Below, one piece after another: positions 1 to 7,391 of a stretch of DNA of 23,334 bases. A program made the translations under genes and the position numbers. Location of the stretch: assembly GCA_002314775.1 (NCBI GenBank), contig DCHE01000069.1, positions 1 to 23,334 of the forward strand, given 5' to 3'. Within the stretch, counting starts at the first letter, position 1, and each line of letters begins with the position of its first letter. The DNA comes from Lachnospiraceae bacterium UBA1760 (GTDB taxonomy: Bacteria; Bacillota; Clostridia; Lachnospirales; Lachnospiraceae). The notes beneath the pieces were generated by a model, which was given only the letters and a program-made list of their open reading frames with translations, did no database searches and had not been told where the DNA came from.

Positions 1-1483
1 CCTTGAAATCCATATCTCCGAAGAAGTCCTCAAGACCCTGGATATCTGTAAGAAGTACGTAATCATCATCTGTCTCGCCTGTAACAAGACCACATGAGAT
101 ACCTGCTACCATTCTCTTAATAGGTACACCTGCTGCCATAAGTGACATACAAGATGCACATGTAGATGCCATAGATGTTGAACCATTTGACTCAAATGTC
201 TCAGATACTGCACGGATAGCATATGGGAACTCTTCTGGAGTTGGGAGTACTGGAAGAAGTGCTCTCTCTGCAAGTGCACCGTGTCCAATCTCACGACGTC
301 CTGGTCCTCTTGAAACCTTTGTCTCACCAACTGAGTAAGCTGGGAAGTTGTAGTGATGCATATATCTCTTAGATACAGTGTTCTCATCAAGACCATCAAT
401 CTTCTGTGACTCTGAAAGCGGAGCAAGAGTTACTACATCACAAATCTGTGTCTGTCCACGAGTAAACATAGCTGAACCATGAACTCTAGGAATAATATCT
501 ACTTCTGCTGCAAGTGGACGAATCTGAGAGATCTCACGACCATCTGGACGCTTGTGATCCTTGAGAATCATCTTTCTAACAGTCTTCTTCTCATACTGGT
601 AAACTGCCTCATCGATAAGTGCAAGCCACTCCTCGTTATCAGCAAACTTCTCTGCGAGAGTATCCTTCATATTGCGGATTCTCTCTTCTCTCTCCTGCTT
701 CTCAGGTGAGAACATAAGAACCTCCATATCTGCAGGTGGAACAACTTCCTTGATTGCTGCAAATACTTCCTCTGGAATTGCACAGCTTGTGTAAGCATGC
801 TTTGGCTTTCCACACTCAGCAACGATCTTATCGATGAACTCAATAATCTGCTTATTTACAGAATCTGCGAGGTAGATAGCCTCAATCATCTTCTCCTCTG
901 GAAGCTCGTTAGCTCCAGCCTCGATCATGATTACCTTCTCTCTTGTAGATGCAACTGTAAGCTTAAGATCTGAAACAGCTGTATCTGCTGAGTTAGGGTT
1001 AATAATAAACTCACCATTGATAAGTCCAACCTGTGTTGTTGCACATGGGCCATCAAATGGGATATCAGAAATAGCTACTGCAATAGCTGAACCAAGCATA
1101 GCTGTAAGCTCAGGTGAACATGCAGGATCTACTGACATTACTAAGTTGTTGATTGTTACATCATTTCTGTAATCCTTAGGGAAAAGTGGACGCATAGGTC
1201 TGTCGATTACACGTGATGTAAGGATAGCATTCTCAGATGCCTTTCCCTCTCTCTTGTTGAAGCCGCCAGGAATCTTTCCTGCTGCATACATCTTCTCCTC
1301 ATACTCAACACTGAGTGGGAAGAAATCAATACCATCTCTTGGCTTCTCTGAAGCAGTTGCTGTTGAAAGTACTACTGTGTCTCCGTAGTGCATAAGTGCT
1401 GCACCATTTGCCTGCTTAGCAACTCTGTCAACGTCTACGCGAAGAGTCTTACCTGCAAGCTCCATCTCAAATTTCTTGTACAT
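1..1483 (-). CDS. pnp: Polyribonucleotide nucleotidyltransferase (PNPase), 3' end outside window
   Basis: Phosphorolytic 3'-5' exoribonuclease of mRNA turnover, a cytoplasmic trimer. The reading frame opens with MYKKFEMELAGKTLRVDVD and continues without a stop to the window edge, giving 494 residues of a family that is usually about 700. Visible are the first RNase PH domain (YEEKMYAAGKIPGGFNKREGK, then SRVIDRPMRPLFP), the helical linker, and the start of the second RNase PH domain (PDGREISQIRPL, then GSAMFTRGQTQ). The rest of RNase PH2 and the KH and S1 RNA-binding domains lie outside. The ATG has an AAGGAG ribosome site at 1492-1497, 8 nt upstream. It has its own promoter and a long 5'-terminal hairpin, listed separately, and is separated from rpsO, its usual upstream partner. 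Identification is very secure. Confidence 0.97.
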   Translation of the reverse strand, partial: MYKKFEMELAGKTLRVDVDRVAKQANGAALMHYGDTVVLSTATASEKPRDGIDFFPLSVEYEEKMYAAGKIPGGFNKREGKASENAILTSRVIDRPMRPLFPKDYRNDVTINNLVMSVDPACSPELTAMLGSAIAVAISDIPFDGPCATTQVGLINGEFIINPNSADTAVSDLKLTVASTREKVIMIEAGANELPEEKMIEAIYLADSVNKQIIEFIDKIVAECGKPKHAYTSCAIPEEVFAAIKEVVPPADMEVLMFSPEKQEREERIRNMKDTLAEKFADNEEWLALIDEAVYQYEKKTVRKMILKDHKRPDGREISQIRPLAAEVDIIPRVHGSAMFTRGQTQICDVVTLAPLSESQKIDGLDENTVSKRYMHHYNFPAYSVGETKVSRGPGRREIGHGALAERALLPVLPTPEEFPYAIRAVSETFESNGSTSMASTCASCMSLMAAGVPIKRMVAGISCGLVTGETDDDYVLLTDIQGLEDFFGDMDFK

Positions 1484-1510
1484 TTGATATACTCCTTAAA
1501 TTTTTTTCTT

Positions 1511-1610
1511 CTGTAATAAGCTTCCGAAACGACTGAACCAACCACTCATATCCTAATCAGATTTCAATCAGTGCTCGCTTCAGTTGTCTCGGTAATAAGC
1601 TCCATTACAG
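1511..1610 (-). promoter_or_regulatory. Long 5'-terminal stem-loop in the pnp leader
   Basis: On the minus-strand transcript, 1610-1579 pairs with 1537-1511. The outer part is CTGTAAT with AGCTT on one arm and CTGTAATAAGCTT on the other, with a small internal loop. The inner part is a 14-position block (CCGAGACAACTGAA against TTCAGTCGTTTCGG) with 13 pairs including one G-U. The loop is about 41 nt. The stem starts just after the predicted transcription start, so it would sit at the very 5' end of the mRNA. E. coli pnp has a comparable leader stem that RNase III cleaves and PNPase then uses for autoregulation. The same mechanism here is inference. Confidence 0.6.
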
Positions 1611-1618
1611 ACGGAAAT

Positions 1619-1647
1619 ATTTTATCACAATTTTCATCATTCTTCAA
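1619..1647 (-). promoter_or_regulatory. Candidate sigma-A promoter of pnp
   Basis: TTGAAG (1642-1647), a 17-nt spacer, then TAAAAT (1619-1624) on the minus strand. The predicted start near 1612 lies directly before the leader stem. It sits downstream of the terminator of the preceding surface-protein gene, so pnp needs a promoter here. Confidence 0.55.
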
Positions 1648-1676
1648 GGGTGTTAATACCTAATTTTGTACATACT

Positions 1677-1700
1677 AAAAGGCGGGCAAATCGCCCGCCT
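1677..1700 (-). terminator. Rho-independent terminator of the downstream BspA-like gene
   Basis: Perfect 8-bp GC-rich stem AGGCGGGC/GCCCGCCT (1693-1700 and 1680-1687) with a 5-nt loop, followed on the minus strand by TTTTAG. It lies 44 nt after the stop codon at 1744 and separates this gene from pnp. Confidence 0.85.
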
Positions 1701-1743
1701 CTTTGATAAATTTTTATGCGCCTTATTGATGAAGTTACTCAGC

Positions 1744-3729
1744 TTAAATATTTTGGAAACCGTAGCAGACTTCGTCAATAAGCTTCTTATCCTTATCATA
1801 AACTCTAAACAGTGTCCAGTAATATCCATACTGTGGAGCCCAGGTTGTCCAGAAGTACTTTGCGTCATCTCCTGAAACCATCTCAACTAAACCTGTTGAG
1901 CTAACCCATGCAGGCTTTCCCTGTGCGTAAAGTGTACAGTCAAGAATTGAAAGCTCACAGTAAACTCCCTCTGTCTCCTTGTATGAAGTAAGACCAATTA
2001 AGAATCCATTTCCATTTGGATCTGGCATCTGACAGGTTCCTGAGATAAACGGATGAAGTTCTACTTCTGTTGTGGTATATCCACAGTACTCATATTCATA
2101 AGGGTTAGTTACATCTCTAACCTCACATCTAAGAGTTACCTTTCCATAATACTTTGGATTGTTCCAGGTTAAACAGTTTCCGTTTGCAGAAGAAAATGAC
2201 TGAATAAGACTTGACTTACCGCGCTCATCCTCTGCTTCCCAAAGATACTCTAATTTTGAACCTTCATTTTCATCAGTTATAGAGCATGCTGCAAGAACCT
2301 GATTATAATAGTTAGCTCCAACATAGATTCCATTTACTATTATAGGAGAATATGCCTTTCCCACACAAATATATGCCCATATCCTTGTTCCATCTGAATT
2401 TGAATAAACATCTCCATTGAATTCAACGTAATCAACAATTACATCACCTGCAAATTTAGGCACTGAAGTTGTAGTATGCTCAAATCTATATCCATCATTT
2501 GCAGTTATTTCAACTAATAATGCATATGTATAATTCTTTTCAAACTTTGTGAAGCTGCTGTCTGAAGATTCCTCGATTTTAGAAGCATCCAGCGAACGAA
2601 CCCACTGAATTGTAGTCAGTGTACTTGTTTCATCACCAACAACTATGTCAGTAGATGGAGTCTTACCTACTACTGCTTTTTCTGTTCCATAAAGTTCAAC
2701 GGAGTGAATTATATGATAAGCATATTTCCAAGTATACTTTCCCTTAACAAGACTGTATGCAGTACTATTCGGGTAAACATAACAGGTGTTCTGGCTACAT
2801 CCATAAAATGCATAAGAGCCTATAATTTCAAGTGATTCAGGCATCCAGGTACTTCCCAAACTGCTACATCCATAGAACGCACCCTCTTCTATTGTTGTAA
2901 AGCCTTCAGGTAAATCAACCTCCTCAAGCTTAGTACAGCCAGAAAATGCAAATCTACCAATAGATACTAATGATTTAGGGAAATCAATGCTACTAACATT
3001 ATAGCACTGATAAAATGCATTATTACCTATACTTGTTATGCCATCTCCCAATTTGATATTGTAAATCATACCATTGTAGTCATACCAAGGAGCTGAATCG
3101 TACGATGAAAAGTTCTGCATATTTGATCCTGTTTGCGACTTAGTAATGTAAAGAGTCTTATCACTTTTGTGATACTCAAAGTTACAATTACCAATCTCGC
3201 CATAGGTATTCTTTACTACGCCTGGAGTGTCACCCACTGATGTAGTTTCGCTATCTGAATAGGAGGTTCCATCTCCAATTGCTGAAATTCCAAAGCTATA
3301 TGAATAACCTGCCTCAATTTTCTTAAATGTACCATCCTTTACAAATAGCTCAGTGTCAGTTGTCTGTCCGGAAATGATAACTGTACCATTTGATTTCACA
3401 AGAGAATACTGATATTTCGTAGCATTTGGAACCGCTTTCCATTTGATTGTTCTGTATGACATATCAAATATTTCCATAGTAGGTGCTGCAAGCTTTGACG
3501 CATTAACACTTTCCTCAGCTTCAATTACTCCCTCTGGTTCTGCCTCTTCGGCTTCAGCATAAGCATCCTGCTCCACTATGGTTTCTTCTTCTGTCTGGGA
3601 CTCAATTACTGTCTCGTCAGCCTCAGCAGCCTTTACCCCCACATTAGGTACAAGGCCAAAGATCATTGCCGCTGTAAGTATCGCAGCAATTTTGGATTTT
3701 ATTTTCTCATAAAATACCCTCCGTTTCAT
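1744..3729 (-). CDS. BspA-like leucine-rich repeat secreted protein A (possibly start-frameshifted)
   Basis: Secreted surface protein, 661 residues as an open frame. It has a positively charged, hydrophobic signal peptide ending near VKAAEADE, an acidic Glu-rich spacer, an FN3-like segment (about residues 80-165), then LRR_5/BspA repeats with the AF..C pattern (NAFYQC, FAFSGC, GAFYGC, YAFYGC; about 230-310), a divergent beta-rich middle, and a 103-residue C-terminal module almost identical to that of the neighbouring paralogue. No LPXTG, SLH or choline-binding anchor is visible. The frame's first ATG (3729) has no ribosome site. A GGAGGG site (3717-3722) is placed 6 nt before another ATG at 3708-3710, which reads MRK then stop; one extra A would give MRKIKSKIAAILTAAM, matching the paralogue's MRRIKTKIAALLTAAM. 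The true start is therefore uncertain. Its role is probably binding to host, plant or neighbour surfaces, inferred from the family only. Confidence 0.8.
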   Translation of the reverse strand: MKRRVFYEKIKSKIAAILTAAMIFGLVPNVGVKAAEADETVIESQTEEETIVEQDAYAEAEEAEPEGVIEAEESVNASKLAAPTMEIFDMSYRTIKWKAVPNATKYQYSLVKSNGTVIISGQTTDTELFVKDGTFKKIEAGYSYSFGISAIGDGTSYSDSETTSVGDTPGVVKNTYGEIGNCNFEYHKSDKTLYITKSQTGSNMQNFSSYDSAPWYDYNGMIYNIKLGDGITSIGNNAFYQCYNVSSIDFPKSLVSIGRFAFSGCTKLEEVDLPEGFTTIEEGAFYGCSSLGSTWMPESLEIIGSYAFYGCSQNTCYVYPNSTAYSLVKGKYTWKYAYHIIHSVELYGTEKAVVGKTPSTDIVVGDETSTLTTIQWVRSLDASKIEESSDSSFTKFEKNYTYALLVEITANDGYRFEHTTTSVPKFAGDVIVDYVEFNGDVYSNSDGTRIWAYICVGKAYSPIIVNGIYVGANYYNQVLAACSITDENEGSKLEYLWEAEDERGKSSLIQSFSSANGNCLTWNNPKYYGKVTLRCEVRDVTNPYEYEYCGYTTTEVELHPFISGTCQMPDPNGNGFLIGLTSYKETEGVYCELSILDCTLYAQGKPAWVSSTGLVEMVSGDDAKYFWTTWAPQYGYYWTLFRVYDKDKKLIDEVCYGFQNI

Positions 3730-3802
3730 TTATATTTTAACACGTTCCAACAATTTAACTGTCAGTATCAATTCATAATACATCTACAGTTAACTCAATT
3801 GT

Positions 3803-3831
3803 AGTATACCATAGCAATTATGTAATTTCAT
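3803..3831 (-). promoter_or_regulatory. Candidate promoter of BspA-like gene A
   Basis: ATGAAA (3826-3831), a 17-nt spacer, and TATACT (3803-3808). The flanking sequence (TATGGTA.ACT, then TTAACTGTA) resembles the region upstream of the paralogue (TATGGTAGACT, then TTGACTGTA at 5733-5743), so the duplication seems to include the promoter region. Confidence 0.4.
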
Positions 3832-3845
3832 CATAAATAATAATG

Positions 3846-3879
3846 AAAAAAACCTGCGAATGTTAACACTCGCAGGTTT
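3846..3879 (-). terminator. Rho-independent terminator of BspA-like gene B
   Basis: Perfect 10-bp stem AAACCTGCGA/TCGCAGGTTT (3870-3879 and 3850-3859) around a 10-nt loop that is itself nearly palindromic (GTTAAC core), followed by a run of seven T on the minus strand. It isolates the two paralogues transcriptionally. Confidence 0.9.
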
Positions 3880-3898
3880 GAAATCATTATTTTGACGC

Positions 3899-3959
3899 CT
3901 TATTGACGAAGTCGCATAGACTAAATATTCTGGAAGCCGTAGCAGACTTCGTCAATAAG
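3899..3959 (-). repeat. 15-bp perfect inverted repeat spanning the stop codon of BspA-like gene B
   Basis: GACTTCGTCAATAAG (3945-3959) and CTTATTGACGAAGTC (3899-3913) are exact reverse complements separated by 31 nt that contain the stop codon (3921-3923). One arm encodes LIDEV of the conserved C-terminus and the other lies in the 3' untranslated region. Gene A has the same arrangement at 1768-1782 and 1722-1736 with two mismatches. Confidence 0.8.
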
Positions 3960-5648
3960 ATTCTTATCCTCATCATAAACTCTAAACAGAGTCCAGTAAT
4001 ATCCATACTGTGGATTCCAGGTTGTCCAGAAGTACTTTGCGTCATCTCCTGAAACCATTTCAACTAAACCTGTTGAGCTAACCCATGCAGGCTTACCCTG
4101 TGCATAAAGTGTACAGTCAAGGATAGAAAGCTCACAGTAAACTCCCTTAGCTTCCTTGTAAGAAGTAAGACCGATTAAATATCCATTTCCATCTGGATCT
4201 GGCATCTGACAGGTTCCTGAGATAAATGGATGAGACTCAAGTGTTACTCGGTAAGGATCTTCATAACGATAAGCATCCTTAACTCTTACCTGGACACCTA
4301 ACTTAACCTCTCCATAGAAGCCATAATCCTGTGGATTAAAGGAAATGCAATTACCATTTGCACTAGAAAAAGTCTGGAGATATTTCGAAGGGATACCATC
4401 CTTACTAATATACCAGCAATACTCAAGTTCATATTCTCCATTGTTTGGATCATTTACAGCTGCTGCAGCAAGAATTTCAGTTGCATCATTCTTTGCTACA
4501 TAGATACCTGTAACGCTAGGAATGGCTGATGACTTACCGTAATTAATATTACAATATATAACTGTTCCACTAGAGCCTGCAGAATAAAGCTCACCATAGT
4601 CATAATCGTCACAGAAAACTTTTCCATCAAAATATGTACGTTCTTTTGCGCCAATTTTTAATGTTTTAGTTTTAAATTTATATCCTTCATTCGCCTTAAA
4701 CTGAATGCGAAGCTGATATGAGTATCCAGCCACAAATTTGTCAAGCCCTGCTTCTTCCATAGTCTCGTATGAACCATTATTATCCTTATCTACCATCCAA
4801 TAAGAATTTTTCTTGTCGACTGAATACCCCTTCGCCAATGTATACATATATAATTGAGGTAAAAATGAATCACACTCCTGGAGTACAATTCCTCTACACA
4901 TACCGAAGACATCAACATCATCAATAAGGTCAAATTCGTATGCGTATCCATTATCCTTGCAATACTGCAATGCATATTCATTACTATCTGAAAAATGAAG
5001 TGTCAAATCAGAACTGCAATTTTTAAATGTATCCGCAGCCATATTGATAATTCCATCTGGAATTGTTACATCTGTAAGCTGGCTACATCCATAAAATGCA
5101 CCTGTATAGATACGCTCTACTTTACTTGGAAGCTCAACTGAAACAAGAGAAGTACATCCCTTAAATGCATAACTTGCAATGCTTGTTACTCCTTCTGCAA
5201 TTAAAACCTCTGTTGCATTAGAATACCCATCAAAGCAATTAGACCCAATTCTTGTAATTCCCGAATCAACTACAATTGTTTTTACATCAGATACCGTAAT
5301 ATGTGAATACCAGGGAGCATCTGATGCACTCGAATAACTTGGAATCTCTCCATTTCCATATATTTTAAGTTTGCCAATATTGATGTTAAACTCCCATCTC
5401 ACCTCACTATCAGAGGTTACATCTCCCGAAATCATCAACTTAACATTCTCTTCTTCTTCACTAACCTCTTCAGTATTCCCAGCTTCCTCAGCGGTCTCAA
5501 CAGTCTGTTCTTCGATTACAGTTTCCTCGATTACAGCTTCCTCGATTACTGTTTCATCAATTTCTGCAGCATTAACACCTGCAGGGCAGATTCCAATTAT
5601 CATGGCTGCTGTAAGAAGTGCTGCTATCTTTGTTTTAATCCTTCTCAT
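3921..5648 (-). CDS. BspA-like leucine-rich repeat secreted protein B
   Basis: Secreted surface protein of 575 residues. I choose the ATG at 5646-5648 (MRRIKTKIAALLTAAM) because GGGAGG at 5656-5661 lies 7 nt upstream; the longer frame from 5678 would run through that site. It has a signal peptide (cleavage near VNAAEID), an acidic spacer with a five-residue repeat (E-E-x-V-I), then an opening segment with a short G-x-I-P-S-Y and APWY pattern usual before BspA repeats. LRR_5 units follow (NCFDGY, YAFKGC, GAFYGC, DTFKNC), then a divergent middle, the shared SSANGNC segment, and the C-terminal module ending DEVCYGFQNI. There is no recognised wall anchor. It is a tandem paralogue of the downstream gene and has its own terminator. 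Ligand unknown. Confidence 0.85.
   Translation of the reverse strand: MRRIKTKIAALLTAAMIIGICPAGVNAAEIDETVIEEAVIEETVIEEQTVETAEEAGNTEEVSEEEENVKLMISGDVTSDSEVRWEFNINIGKLKIYGNGEIPSYSSASDAPWYSHITVSDVKTIVVDSGITRIGSNCFDGYSNATEVLIAEGVTSIASYAFKGCTSLVSVELPSKVERIYTGAFYGCSQLTDVTIPDGIINMAADTFKNCSSDLTLHFSDSNEYALQYCKDNGYAYEFDLIDDVDVFGMCRGIVLQECDSFLPQLYMYTLAKGYSVDKKNSYWMVDKDNNGSYETMEEAGLDKFVAGYSYQLRIQFKANEGYKFKTKTLKIGAKERTYFDGKVFCDDYDYGELYSAGSSGTVIYCNINYGKSSAIPSVTGIYVAKNDATEILAAAAVNDPNNGEYELEYCWYISKDGIPSKYLQTFSSANGNCISFNPQDYGFYGEVKLGVQVRVKDAYRYEDPYRVTLESHPFISGTCQMPDPDGNGYLIGLTSYKEAKGVYCELSILDCTLYAQGKPAWVSSTGLVEMVSGDDAKYFWTTWNPQYGYYWTLFRVYDEDKNLIDEVCYGFQNI
5506..5565 (-). repeat. 15-nt tandem repeat, four units, in BspA-like gene B
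   Basis: Four consecutive 15-nt units (5506-5520, 5521-5535, 5536-5550, 5551-5565), the middle two differing at two positions. On the minus strand they encode repeated E-(E/D)-(T/A)-V-I in the spacer after the signal peptide. In-frame length change by slippage would lengthen or shorten the spacer. Confidence 0.75.
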
Positions 5649-5754
5649 TCTTTTTCCTCCCTTGTATAATATCGGCACTAAGTTATCTCCTTCGCTTTGG
5701 TGGTTCCCTTAGTACATTTTACAGTCAACTAAAGTCTACCATAATCATATTTTG

Positions 5755-5790
5755 AAATAATCATAATATTTAATGATATTATGATTATTT
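5755..5790. repeat. 15-bp perfect AT-only inverted repeat upstream of BspA-like gene B
   Basis: AAATAATCATAATAT (5755-5769) and ATATTATGATTATTT (5776-5790) are exact reverse complements with a 6-nt loop. It lies between aroEK and the surface-protein gene and overlaps the -35 position of the gene B promoter region (TAGACT at 5733-5738 as the -10). It could be an operator or a weak terminator for aroEK; there is no good T-run. Confidence 0.55.
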
Positions 5791-5796
5791 TATGCG

Positions 5797-5829
5797 ATTA
5801 TTCTATTTAATTATTCTATTTAATTATTC
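5797..5829. repeat. 13-nt AT-rich tandem repeat
   Basis: Two and a half copies of ATTATTCTATTTA directly after the aroEK stop codon region. No function is evident. Confidence 0.7.
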
Positions 5830-5859
5830 CATTATGCCGTTCTATCTTCTATTCTATAT

Positions 5860-7233
5860 TCATTTCACCTGACTAATAATTTCATCCGCAATATACTCGA
5901 CAGATCTTCCGTCAACCTTCACCTCAACATCTGAAGCCTTAAGGTAATAGCCTCGTCTCTCATTAATCATTGACTTGATTTTATTCTTTACTTCCTCCTT
6001 GGTACCGCTCTTTAAGAGTGGACGTTCAGTGTCATTTTTGACTCTCTCATAGGTTTCCTCAGGTGAAGCATTGAGATATACCACTTTTCCAAGCTTTTTT
6101 AATAGCTCCTGGTTTTCTTTCTTTATCGGCATTCCTCCACCTGTTGAAATTACTGTATTGCAACAATCCTCCTGAAGAGTTTTTATAATACCCGTCTCCA
6201 TCTCTCTGAAGGCACCCTCTCCGAGAGTTGCAAATATCTCATTGATTGTAATTCCTTCATTTTCGACAATAAGTCTGTCTGTATCAACAAGCTTCATGCC
6301 GTATTTTTCCGCAAGGCACTTTCCAACAGAGGTTTTTCCAGAGCCCATATATCCAACCAGAATGATATTCTCACCATAAAGCTTTCTCTTAAGAACATTT
6401 AGCACTCTCTTGCAAAGCTTTTCATCAATCTTTATATCATTCCAGAGCTCGTAAGCGATAATGCCCTGATATAAAAGCATTGTAAGTCCGTTGTAAACCG
6501 GAATATTTCTCTGATTGAGTGCTCTCATAAATGGTGTAACTGCTGGATTATATATCAGGTCATATCCACATTCAGCCATATCATAGAACTCGTCATCATT
6601 TATAAGAAGACCGTCACCCTCCTTAAGCCCCATAGAGGTGCACTGCAGCATAACATAGCTGTCCACTGGAACTTTCTTGTAATCCTCCACTGCAATCGGA
6701 TAGATAGTCTTCCTCTGAAAGAGCTCATTCATCTCGTCTGCAAGTGCCATAGCCTTATCAAGACTTCTGTTGACAAGGTAAATAACTCTTGCCTTTCTCA
6801 GCATGCACATATAAACTGCTGCTCTCGAGGCACCGCCTGCCCCAAGGATTATTACGTTCTTATCCTCAATCTCAATTTCATGGTTATCCATTGCTCGAGA
6901 CAGTCCCATCATATCTGTGTTATAGCCCCTAAAGCCGCCCTCTGCTCTTACAAGTGTATTAACCGCCCCAATCTTTTTTGCATTTTCATCAATTGAAACA
7001 AGATGTGGAATTACATCCTGCTTATAAGGAACTGTAACATTTATCCCCTTCACATTCATGGCATATGCGCCCTTCACTGCCGCTTCAATATCATCCTCAA
7101 CGTGAAATGGCACATAAATCAAATCCTTTTTAAGCTCCTCACTTATTGTATTGTGTATTGCCGGTGAAAGCGTATGCTCTACCGGTTTGCCAAATATTCC
7201 AAGTACCCCTGTTTTTCCATTTACTTCCTGCAT
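5860..7233 (-). CDS. Bifunctional shikimate dehydrogenase / shikimate kinase (AroE-AroK fusion)
   Basis: A 457-residue protein joining two consecutive steps of the shikimate pathway. Residues 1 to about 280 are AroE, NADP-dependent reduction of 3-dehydroshikimate: LSPAIHN (22-28), NVTVPYK with catalytic Lys71, NTD with Asp107, the nucleotide loop GAGGASRA (131-138), NRS (155-157), and YNPAVTPF. Residues 287-457 are AroK, ATP-dependent 3-phosphorylation of shikimate: Walker A GYMGSGKT (294-301), DTD (317-319), GGG (365-367) and lid Arg404 in ERPLL. Both halves look complete. The ATG at 7233 is preceded by GGGGT 8 nt upstream and overlaps a short leader ORF. The gene has its own promoter after the rpsO terminator. 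AroC, the last enzyme of the pathway, is encoded about 1.5 kb upstream. Confidence 0.95.
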   Translation of the reverse strand: MQEVNGKTGVLGIFGKPVEHTLSPAIHNTISEELKKDLIYVPFHVEDDIEAAVKGAYAMNVKGINVTVPYKQDVIPHLVSIDENAKKIGAVNTLVRAEGGFRGYNTDMMGLSRAMDNHEIEIEDKNVIILGAGGASRAAVYMCMLRKARVIYLVNRSLDKAMALADEMNELFQRKTIYPIAVEDYKKVPVDSYVMLQCTSMGLKEGDGLLINDDEFYDMAECGYDLIYNPAVTPFMRALNQRNIPVYNGLTMLLYQGIIAYELWNDIKIDEKLCKRVLNVLKRKLYGENIILVGYMGSGKTSVGKCLAEKYGMKLVDTDRLIVENEGITINEIFATLGEGAFREMETGIIKTLQEDCCNTVISTGGGMPIKKENQELLKKLGKVVYLNASPEETYERVKNDTERPLLKSGTKEEVKNKIKSMINERRGYYLKASDVEVKVDGRSVEYIADEIISQVK

Positions 7234-7250
7234 ATCTTTTTACCCCACAT
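7221..7250 (-). CDS. Putative 9-residue leader ORF overlapping the aroEK start
   Basis: ATG at 7248-7250 reads MWGKKICRK then TAA at 7221-7223, overlapping the first codons of aroEK in another frame. Its ribosome site AGGAGG (7258-7263), 7 nt upstream, is the best in the region and much better than that of aroEK. A small hairpin CCCAC-GAT-GTGGG (7244-7256) holds the leader start codon in its loop and the aroEK ribosome site in its 3' arm. This suggests translational coupling. Whether it is translated is not shown by sequence alone. Confidence 0.4.
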   Translation of the reverse strand: MWGKKICRK

Positions 7251-7278
7251 CGTGGGCCCTCCTCACTTATATCATTAT

Positions 7279-7379
7279 AGCCAGCAAATTCTTCTCGCCT
7301 TGCTCATCATCTTTTTCGTATTCCGCTTTGCTTCATACTCATCAATATTCGCAATCCACTTACGCTACTTGCTCATATA
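7279..7379 (-). repeat. Intergenic repeat region upstream of aroEK, with one copy of a 38-nt dispersed repeat
   Basis: Positions 7342-7379 match 13844-13881 at 37 of 38 positions. The adjoining 7279-7341 looks like two more degenerate units (each starting GATGAG and followed by A/G-rich sequence ending near GGAAT or GAATTT) in the aroEK leader. Confidence 0.6.
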
Positions 7380-7391
7380 CTGACTTTATAG

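Noticed and set aside
5371..5712. Plus-strand open frame of 113 codons rich in Ser, Thr, Val
   Set aside because: It is antisense to the acidic repeat spacer and signal peptide of BspA-like gene B; its composition follows from that repeat and it has no ribosome site.
7279..7379. Possible CRISPR-like array of about 32-nt units
   Set aside because: The units are degenerate, directly adjacent with no unique spacers, and only one is well conserved elsewhere.
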